Shown: piece after piece, positions 55,630 to 64,000 of the stretch
Layout: every line of letters starts with the position of its first letter
Numbering within the stretch: position 1 is the first letter of the stretch
Assembly: GCA_951640195.1 (NCBI GenBank)
Contig: OX621163.1
Location: 1,426,001 to 1,490,000 of the forward strand
Reading direction: 5' to 3'
Source of the DNA: Porpolomopsis calyptriformis
Taxonomy: Eukaryota > Basidiomycota > Agaricomycetes > Agaricales > Hygrophoraceae
DNA: 64,000 bases
Program-made: the position numbers and the translations under genes
The notes under the pieces: generated by a model
Seen by the model: the letters and a program-made list of their open reading frames with translations, nothing else
Told to the model about the DNA's origin: nothing
The model's database searches: none

Positions 55630-58600
55630 ATGGTTAAACCAGGGGATTACCCTTCCCCTGGCTTTCCTTCTGTTAAGAGGAGAAAATTAGAAGACGATCC
55701 CCGCGAATTTGGTTCCAAGAAGCAACGAACAAGAGTCAGGTATGTGTTAACCCGGAATGAGGGAGCAGTTTAGCCATCTCACCAGTCTCTCTAGCTTTTC
55801 CTGCGGCGAGTGTCACCGCCGCAAGCAAAAAGTGATCTCTTATGTTTTAGCAAGTGCATACTTGATAATGATCGTTTAAATATAGTGCAACCGAGAGATC
55901 CCGTGTTCTCATGTCCGTATCATTTTCCTTCCTATCTACGTCATTAACATTTGTGATAGTGCATATCACGCAAAGTCCCAGAACTGTGTAAGGCATACAC
56001 GCCAGGAAAAACAGACCAGGATTTCAATGCACGGATATTAAGACTGGAACAAATAGTCGAAATGGCGCTGCCTCAATATTGCACCCCGGGAACCCCCATC
56101 TCGCCCTTTGTCGACACCAATCCCGTAGGTTCCCGTCCTCGATCAGTTTCCATGCCGGAGGACGATAATCGTTCCCAAACGGAGGAGCAAGACCCCAGCG
56201 GTGGGACATTTCACAGCGGAAAATGGTACGGAAACAGTGCCTCTGGCAGTGTTGCCCCAGATTCAGTCCTTGCGCAAGTAAGAATTCCTTATCATGACCC
56301 CTACGCTGCTTTTCAATTGGTTGCTTTAACCAGCTTCAGAACGTGGTCAAACCCGGACACAACCAAGATCGACAATCCCAGCACATTAGTCGGTTGCTAT
56401 TGCAAGAACCAAGTCAACCGGGGGTGGTGCCAAAGGATTCATTCCCACCGATTCAAGTTGATAGTTCATCAAGCGACGTCACTCAACAAGACTCAGAGGA
56501 GCCGTCCGCGGCCGACAATTTGAATAGTCTTGTGCAAGAATATGGGCTCCCCCCTCACAAAATATCAGAACTTCTTCAAGAGCTTCCTCCACAAAGATTC
56601 TCAGATGCTCTTGTTGATTACTATTTCGAGGCGATGTACGTTAACTTCTACAATTTCCGTGACCATTACCTCACGATCTACCTGGGAAAAAATAGAAATT
56701 GGACCCGCTATCCTATTTCTGAGCGAAAATTTCGTACAGCGTATACCTCGATATGTGCGAACGGGATTGGGATCAACCCTAATGATATCCGTTTCCTCCC
56801 ACTTTTGTTCGTAGTCCTCGCCATCGCGGTAAGATTGGCTCCAGAGCACCTTGCGGGTGATGCCCGTTCAAGAAGAATAACCTCTCTAAGATACTATTGG
56901 TCTTGTGCGTGCTCCTAACTGTTAAAATTATTGTAACTTTTCTGATATCTTCACAGCTCGAAGATCACTTCTCATAGCCGCAGCCATTCAGCCGGATTCT
57001 TTAAACGTCGTCCTAACTCGGTTACTTGTAAGATTTTATGGAATATTGAGTTGATATGCATTAAGTATATTCAGAGTGCCCGCTTTCTCACCTTTGATCG
57101 GCGCATCACCGAATGCTGGAGTCAATTAGGCGCCGCGGTTCGAACTGCCCAAGCACTAGGCCTTCATAGAGACGGATCCACTCTGGTAAGGTATATATAA
57201 TGCCTTCATCTCCTCCCTGCCGACATTGCCTCCAGCAAATAGATTCCCCCCAGGTTGAATACCGCCGACGTATTTGGTCCGTTCACAAGCCAACTGCTTT
57301 GATATTAATTATATTTACGTGTTCCACAGGTCCTATCTCTACCATGCCGACCGCTCCTATGCCTTGGTTCTAGGAAGGCCCAATGCAATTCAAGATGATT
57401 ACACATCGACGCTTCCTCCTCTCAACATTGACGACGAATCTTCTGCGGCTCAAATATCTAATCCACCTTCGCTCTCAACTCCAACCTCGATGACTTTTGT
57501 CATCCTCCGACATGCCTTGGCGGCTCTCATTGGTCGTATGGTGCACCACTTCCAACAAGTCCGTACACCCACTCATTATTCCGAGGTTCTAACCCTGGAC
57601 GATGAGCTTATGGCATTCGTCAACAATCTTCCCCCATATTTTTCACTGACACCCGACACATCGCTTGACGAATCTTCGAAATATATCCGTGTCCATCGGT
57701 TCCTCCTCATTACAGAGATTTGGTTTGTTAGGATCAGCTTGCACCGTCCTTATCTACTTCGGCGACTTAACTCAGATCGCTACCATCGCTCTCGGAGAGC
57801 TTGCTTTGACTCCGCCATGAACGACTTTCAGATTCGACAAGCGTTCCGAGAAACGATGCCTAGGGAAGCGCGAGAATCACTCAGTAACGCTTACCGAGAA
57901 TTCCAGACCGCCATGATCAGTGGCATCTATCTGGTGCTCGAACCCTCGGGGAAAGATGCTGACGCGATGCACGCCATCCTGGATGGATTCATAAAGGATC
58001 ATGAAGATATTAGGGAAATGGATGAAACCACGCGCAGGGAACTGAAAACCATCGAGTTTCTGAAAACAAAGGCGTCTCAAGTCGAGAGTAACAGTCCGGC
58101 CCAACCAGGAAAGGTGGATATGGATGCCTCGGTCAAGCTTAGTCCCGATGGGGTTGGCCACCCACTGGACGCTCATTTGCTCTTGGGTCTGCACCAGTCG
58201 GGATCCTCACGGCGACCGGCTTTCCCGGCTTTCGTGAGTAGGGGAACATCATCGTCAGGCGCATCGCCGCATCCCTCTCCCTCAACGCCGTACTCTGCCA
58301 GCAGTACATACGTATCTCGTTCACCCACATTCCTTCGTCTACAACAAGCGACCCAGCCGGAAAGTTATTCAATGTCGCCCCCAGGGTCTGGCAGCCCAAG
58401 TGCTGATGAAGAATTCGAATCTGCTGCCCAATCTCTATTGGACAATTGGTGCAATCCGGTTAGCAACGGCCTTCCACTCGATGGCTCGGCTGGGACTCCT
58501 GGACTATCATGGGGAGGACCTGGTGGGGCTGATTACCCCGGACTGTTCGGGGTTGCACCAACGGAACCGAGCAGTGATGCAGAAATGCTAAACGGCTCCG

Positions 58601-58659
58601 ATGGCTCGGACTGGAGTTATTGGGAGGCCCTGGTGAATCAAATACAAAAAGGTCCCTAA
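55630..58659 (+). CDS. Zn(II)2Cys6 transcription factor
   Basis: Fungal-specific transcriptional regulator; target genes unknown. Exons: 55630-55739, 55795-55831, 55886-55912, 55960-56277, 56340-56904, 56957-57027, 57075-57185, 57254-57276, 57330-58659; 863 residues. The Zn cluster spans exons 2-4: CGECHRRKQKC NREIPCSHC ISRKVPELC, with six cysteines spaced C-x2-C-x6-C-x5-C-x2-C-x8-C. A likely coiled-coil linker follows (DFNARILRLEQIVEMAL). The middle region has the Fungal_trans signature (DALVDYYFEAMYVNF; ECWSQLGAAVRTAQALGLHRDGS; EYRRRIWSYLYHADRSYALVLGRP). The C-terminal ~200 residues are Ser/Pro/Gly-rich and acidic, likely an activation region. Exons 3 (27 nt) and 8 (23 nt) are very small, and two donors read GTCCGT. 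Confidence 0.9.
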
Positions 58660-58896
58660 CGTCCGATGGTTTAACGTTTTCCTTGTATGAATTGTGTCCT
58701 ACCCTGATTGTTGTGAGGGTGGATATAGATATTCCTTTATCTCTAGCCGTCGCTAACTGATATTGCTCTCCTTTGTAGTTCTATTATTTGTAGTTTTATC
58801 TCGGATGGTATGTAGCCGTTTTAGTAAAAATCGATCAGAGTTTTCTCAAGTCCAACTCGGCTTACATAATACAACTGCTCACTGTGCAGAGCTGCC

Positions 58897-59773
58897 ATGC
58901 AATCCATTAACCGGTTTTTATATGGTCCAACTCCTGAGGAGAAAATACGAGCATGGCAGTCAAAGCTACGTTCAGAATCCAGACAACTTGACAGGGAGAT
59001 GAGGCAGGTTAGCACCGAATATTGGAGCGTTACTTGGCGATTGATTCGATTCTCAGCTTGATACAGCAACGTCCAAAGCCCGGCAGACCATCAAGCAACT
59101 TGCCACTAAGGGAGACTCAAAGTCTGCGCGCATCCTGGCAAGAGAGGTTATGAGAAGTGACAAGCAGAAGGATCGTTTATCAGTGAGCAAGGCGCAGTTA
59201 GGATCCATTGGGTCACAGTTATCCCAGCAACTAGGTTCGCTTATTCTCTATATTTACTGGTTTCGTCCTCACAATCTAGACTCTGACCTGGTTCCTTTGA
59301 AGCAATCATCAAAGTAACTGGCTCCCTCCAGAAATCTACCGAAATCATGAAGCTCTCCAACGCCCTCATCAAGTTGCCTCAGATCAGCCAGACGATGCGA
59401 GAGATGAGTATGGAAATGACAAAGGTAGCCCATTGCACGTATGCGAAAGTCAAATTCATTGCATTTATTACTGCCAACAGGCTGGGATCCTGGAGGAAAT
59501 GATGGAGGATACATTGAATATGGACGAAGATGACGAGCTAGAAGAAGAAGCTGACGCAGAGGTGGACAAGGTGCTGTTTGAGTTAACAAATGGCAAACTG
59601 GGTGAGGCAGGCGCGGCTGGGACTGAGCTTCCGGTAATATTCCAATTTATGTTCTTCGATGGAATTCCACTAACTTTAGAGTGTGATAGACACCGCAAGA
59701 TAATCTGGAGGAGGAGGAAACGGAGAGGACGATGGAAAAGTATCGACAGCAGTTGAATGGTTTATTAAGTTAA
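58897..59773 (+). CDS. VPS24: ESCRT-III subunit Vps24 / CHMP3
   Basis: Small coiled-coil protein that caps Snf7 polymers in ESCRT-III during multivesicular-body sorting. Exons: 58897-59007, 59057-59234, 59303-59424, 59481-59633, 59690-59773; 215 residues. Start MQSINRFLYGPTPEEKIRAW and the basic first helix (RQLDREMRQLDTATSKAR) are ESCRT-III features. KVTGSLQKSTEIMKLSNALIKLPQISQTM and KAGILEEMMEDTL are specific to the VPS24 branch. The acidic DEDDELEEEADAEVDKVLFEL stretch and the C-terminal ETERTMEKYRQQLNGLLS fit the autoinhibitory and MIM regions. Length is normal for the family. Confidence 0.93.
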
Positions 59774-59851
59774 TTCTTGACCATGTTAGATACAGCCATT
59801 CATCTACATGCACGTGACTAACGATCACTTTTCTCTCAAACACATTGAAAA

Positions 59852-61622
59852 ATGTTGAGTCGCCGACTTTTGGTTCAATGCTCATGGAAGCATCCACTAG
59901 TAAGTCTTTTCACTTGGCTACGGGTCGAAAACGTCAGATGAGGTACCATCTAGATCTATCGCCACTATGCGTCAGCCCCAACAGCTGGTTTTGCGGGACA
60001 AAAGAACACGAATGTTTGATTTCCCTCGTCTCTGTTGTTTGTTCATGTAAACCGACAACTATTTCTGCAGGGAAAATATACTGTAACGTTGATACCTGGA
60101 GATGGCTAGTCACATCACCGTTGGGGTAGTGGACATAAATCTCATCTTCATTCCAGGTATCGGCCCCGAAATTAGCCAGTCCATTAGAGACATTTACGCG
60201 GCCACTGGGGTGCGCAGATAAGAGACTGCATCCCATCCTGCCTCTGTTGATATTTTTTCTGCGCTTGCGACCAGGTTCCTATTCAATGGGAAGAGGTTAG
60301 CGTTACGCCCGTCCTAAAGGGGGGGAAAACTGTCATCCCCGAGAGCGCTATACAGTCGGTGAGAAGGAACACGGTGGCGTTAAAAGGCTAGTTGTGCCGT
60401 AAGATCATCGACGACTTGTCAACTGACACATTCACGTAGGTCCACTCGCAACTCCAAGTTAGATTCTACTGTGCCTCAGGTTTCTATGGTGTTAACATTC
60501 GCCTTCTTCAGTTGGGAAGGGTCACGTATCATTGAACTTAACCCTGCGAAGAACGTTCAATCTTTTCGCGAACGTTCGCCCTTGTGTGTCAATCAAGGGT
60601 TTTAAGACCCCTTATGATGATGTGGATACAGTGTTGATACGAGAAAATACCGAAGGAGAGTATTCTGGTATCGAACACGAGGTGCGTTGTGCGGAAAATA
60701 TTCAATTCAGTCAAATACAACTGCCTGCTTCCAGGTAGTAGATGGAGTCGTTCAATCCATGAAGCTTATTACTTGGAGTGCATCGGAGCGTGTCGCCCGC
60801 TACGCTTTTCACTACGCTCAGTCAAGTGGAAGGAGACGCATAACAGCCGTGCACAAGGCCAATATTATGTATGTATCTCCACTTGCTCACCAATAACGCA
60901 ATTTCAAATTTAGCTGCAGGAAAATGTCTGACGGCATGTTCCTGTCGGCATGCCGCCAGGTGTCAAAGGAATATCCGAATATCTCCTACGACGAAGATTT
61001 ACTCGATCGTGTTTGCCTTCGGATTGTCACAAACCCTCGACCATTCTCTGATCGTGTTATGGTGATGCCTAATTTATATGGCGACATTCTCTCCGACATG
61101 TGTGCTGGTCTAATCGGCGGGTTGGGCCTCACTCCTTCTGGTAATATCGGACGTGTACGTTACCTTTGTACATGTGTTATCTGTTACTTACTACGTGTAC
61201 CCTCAGGATGCCTCTATCTTTGAGGCTGTCCACGGTTCCGCCCCTGACATTGCAGGTGGGTGACGATACGCCCCCGACATCGCGTTCCATCCACTTACAA
61301 GTGTGAACCAGGCAAGGGCCTTGCTAATCCTACAGCGCTTTTGCTATCTTCTCTTATGATGCTAAGGTTTGACAGTGACTTGTTCTGGACGCAAAGTTAT
61401 TGATTCACTTGATCGTAGACACATGAACCTAGTAGACCATGCGGACAAGATCGAGAAGGCCGCCCTTGCAGTATGCCCCCTTTGATCATTCGACCTTCTT
61501 GTGTTAATGGGCGGCCCTGTTTCCAGACAATTGCCGAGGGAAAGACTTTGACTGGAGACCTGGGAGGGAAGGCAACAACGACCGAGTACACAAGCGCGAT
61601 CATAGACAAGCTCCGGCGATAG
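59852..61622 (+). CDS. IDH2: Mitochondrial NAD-dependent isocitrate dehydrogenase, subunit 2
   Basis: Catalytic-type subunit of NAD-IDH in the TCA cycle. Thirteen exons: 59852-59899, 59954-60013, 60071-60104, 60157-60209, 60275-60386, 60440-60457, 60512-60681, 60735-60868, 60920-61154, 61207-61255, 61312-61366, 61419-61470, 61527-61622; 371 residues. The basic presequence ([12 protein letters not shown]) includes a plausible cleavage site near RHYASAP. Core: [76 protein letters not shown] and [20 protein letters not shown]. Introns 60105-60156 and 60387-60439 appear to start with GC (GCTAGT); reading on instead meets TAG at once. Exon 6 is an 18-nt micro-exon. Confidence 0.94.
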
Positions 61623-62141
61623 AACCGCGCTCGACACCACAGCGCTAGAGACTTCGCTCTGAAAATTCGCAGAGATATGCAGCTTCGATAGAGATTTGGG
61701 TATACCCTATTGAACCACGTCCTCAAGTGCATACGTGTACTTGCTGGTCCCTGGATGGGCTTACATATATATTTCCTGACTGGTTGATGCGGTCAGTTGG
61801 TATGGAGAGCGTGGGAAAACAGTAAGCCATTGATGCGCTGTAAGCGCCATCGCCCTCTCCATCTTTTCTACTACGTCCACTACGCGTACGCCAACGCACG
61901 GCATTCACTCCACATCCCTCACTCGCCCCACAGGGCAAAGCCATCCCAATCAACTTGCCTAAACATTTCCATATCCAGGTTTTTAGGCCTCTATTGTGTT
62001 CTCTCAACCTTTCGCTCACTTTCAGAGCCCAATCAGGACCCAATTCTTCCGACGAATTGAATTTCTTTTCATTAAACAACTCCACCAAAAAAATCGCAAA
62101 CTATACATTTCTTCTTTTCCGATAACTACATCACGAACGTC
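61623..62141. promoter_or_regulatory. IDH2 terminator and SSD1 promoter region
   Basis: 519 bp between the IDH2 stop and the SSD1 start. The last 150 bp are pyrimidine-rich with CAACTCCACC- and TTTCTTCTTTTC-type tracts, as in many fungal leaders. No gene is seen on either strand that does not look like chance. Confidence 0.45.
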
Positions 62142-64000
62142 ATGACCGACGAAATTAAGCCTCAGCCGACGCAGCCGAATCCAGCCAGGAAAGACGAGAA
62201 GAAACCCAACTCGGGGCATAATCGTGGTACCAGGAAGAATGCTCAAAGTGGACCCAGACCGTCCTCTCGGTCCAGCAATAAGAAGCCTTCAAATGCTCCC
62301 ACGACTACTGAGTCTGGCTCTGAGTCAACCTCTAAAAAGGGTTCCGAGAAGAAGACGGATCACCGCAACAAGAACCAGGGTGGCGGTAGCGGGCGTTCAA
62401 ACGTGCGGAAAGCCCGTTCCTCTGGTGCTCAAGCTGGCCGTCAAGGAAACAATACTTCAAAGGATCAAGCGCCTATCAAGCAAACCTCATCTTCTCCTGG
62501 TCCTGCTGCCAGCACAGAAGCAAGTGCCGCTCTATCCTCGCTTCAGAGGGTCATCGCCGACTTGAAGACCACCTCTCCAATCCAACCCCCTGCTAGCAAC
62601 ACTATCCCAGTGGTAGCGCCCGCCCCCCAAGTACATGCTTCCAATCTCCCTCCTAACGCCCCCGTATTCCAGCCGGGTGCCGCTGCCTATCCAAGTTCAA
62701 GTGTAGGGGACCCGAAGCACCGTAAAGCGGTGTCACTAAACCAACCGCCATCACTATCTAGCAATTTCGGTTCGTTTTCTCCTCATCTTGGAGCTATGAT
62801 AGAAGATGTCGAAGATGGCTCCGGAAATCTTTTGACTGAGGATGGGGAAATTCAAGAAAACTATTATCATCAACCTGGACACCAACCTCGTTCTCAATCA
62901 CAAGGCTTCGTCGCTCCTCGCTTTGCCGCCCTGGCACAGCAGGACCAGGGAGATGCAATTGGTCCTTCCGGACGACCTCAACTAGCGCCCGGTTTCATGT
63001 TTGGAGCCAGGCGGCGTGGCAATTCAGCCGTTCAATTGGGTCCGCCGATCAATGAGGAGGACATTGGCTTCCAGTTCCCTCAGCAGCAGCAACCCAACTT
63101 TCAGGCCGAGTCTGTTGGCCTTGATCCTTCTCACAGGAAGGCCGACAGTGGTGAAATCACGGGTATTATGGCCGAGCAGGTGCATCCTCTTTCTCCAGCA
63201 TTAGAAACTTGCTGACGTTTGGAAAAAAGATTGCTATACAAAGCCAGATAGAAGCGTTGCAACAACAACAACAGGCCCTTTACCACCAGCAACTCGCCTC
63301 CAACCAAGTCTTGTCCCTTCAAACTCCTGGACTTGCCCCTACTCGCGGTGCAGCCCATAGGCGTGTCCAGAGTACTGTTCCGATGAGCACTAGTCCTAGT
63401 GCTGTCCAATTTCCAGGGGCTCCCATGAGTCAGTTTGCAAATTTGGGAGGTCTCAACTTGGGATTGGACGGACAATCGCAAGGTGTCCCGCGTGGACATG
63501 GTAGAAGGCACAGCGTCAACGTCGTTAACAAGGCCGGCGTGCAAACCAATTTGGGCTCTATCAGTTATGGCAACGGATTCCCTCAAGATGGCTTTGAGGA
63601 CGAATTCGCGCCCCCTAACCTTGGGGGACATTCTAGGCAAATGTCTCGCGCCGACTCGAGTTGGCGTATCAGTGAGTTTTACCGAACTAACATTGAATTC
63701 GAGTGCTGACCACCTCTTACAGATGGAGGAGTCGGCGGAGTTCAAGGTCAAGGAAATAATTCATTCGCTGCCGATCTTGCCCAAGCACAAGCACAACTTC
63801 AGAGTCTCCAGCAATTTCGAGCTGCGGCTGGTGGACATCATCATAAGATGCCCTCCTTCAGTTTCCCCAATATGCTTCCAAACATGATGGCTGCGAACAT
63901 GATGGGTCTTGGTCTCGGCGGCCTTAACTTACTTCAACAGCAGCAACAGCAGTTCCAGTCCCAGCTCCAACAGCAGTCTAGTCAACCACAACGCAAATCT
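62142..64000 (+). CDS. SSD1: Ssd1-type RNA-binding protein, N-terminal part
   Basis: Partial gene running off the right edge. SSD1/Sts5 proteins are RNase II-like but catalytically inactive, bind cell-wall mRNAs and are regulated by the NDR kinase Cbk1/Orb6. Exons: 62142-63179, 63230-63671 and 63723 to the edge; about 585 residues are visible, all from the disordered N-terminal region. Features are a basic Ser/Lys/Asn-rich start, and several HRK/HRR-type sites (KHRKAVS, AHRRVQS, HGRRHSV, SHRKADS, GHSRQMS) that resemble NDR-kinase phosphorylation consensus. Gln-rich tracts follow (QQQQALYHQQ; LLQQQQQQFQSQLQQQ). GVPRGHGRRHSVNVVNK is the strongest family mark. The RNB domain is beyond the window, so the call rests on the N-terminal signature. 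Confidence 0.8.

Noticed and set aside
61229..61283. Near copy of the IDH2 exon end (GCCCCTGACAT) as GCCCCCGACAT in the next intron
   Set aside because: Too short to separate duplication from chance.
61723..62088. 121-residue minus-strand frame in the SSD1 upstream region
   Set aside because: No family resemblance, not spliced to anything, and overlaps the likely SSD1 leader.
1207..64000. Transposon, CRISPR or phage-like system
   Set aside because: I found no terminal repeats, transposase, integrase or spaced repeats; the only repeats are short tandem ones.

Overview
The window is nuclear DNA of a filamentous fungus, almost certainly a basidiomycete and probably an Agaricomycete. Genes are packed tightly on both strands and split by many 45-65 nt introns, and the recognisable proteins are fungal (STE14, PRM10, BSD2, SSD1, a Zn2Cys6 regulator, a SUT-type sugar carrier). 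I rebuilt genes by joining reading frames at splice sites that restore conserved family sequence. This gave about 155 introns and 32 genes. I saw no transposon, CRISPR array, tRNA or rRNA.

Layout. 1-9.5 kb: mitochondrial ribosome-recycling GTPase MEF2 (cut by the left edge), STE14, RPL9, PCF11, the PIN-domain protein SWT1 and a SUR1-type GT32 mannosyltransferase. 9.6-25.6 kb: an MFSD10-like carrier, PUS7, a TXNDC9-type thioredoxin-like protein, DOM34, a CPD photolyase, a secreted GH18 chitinase, a WTAP/Mum2-like protein, a STEEP1 (UPF0428) protein and an AVO2-like ankyrin protein. 25.9-43.3 kb: a SUT-type sugar carrier, DPH6 fused to RidA-type domains, FRS1, BSD2, an unrecognised small gene, EMC10, PRM10, FRS2 and PEX2. 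43.4-64 kb: importin KAP120/IPO11, an unrecognised C2HC-finger gene, EFR3, VPS52, a Zn2Cys6 factor, VPS24, IDH2 and SSD1 (cut by the right edge).

The genes are mostly housekeeping: translation (MEF2, RPL9, FRS1, FRS2, PUS7, DPH6, DOM34), RNA processing (PCF11, SWT1, WTAP-like), and membrane traffic and organelles (EFR3, VPS52, VPS24, BSD2, EMC10, PEX2). I do not see a dedicated new system. The points most worth a second look are six apparent GC-AG introns in four genes, several divergent pairs with only 38-100 bp between start codons, both cytosolic phenylalanyl-tRNA synthetase subunits within about 10 kb, an apparent frameshift near the VPS52 start, a small minisatellite, and two genes I could not identify.
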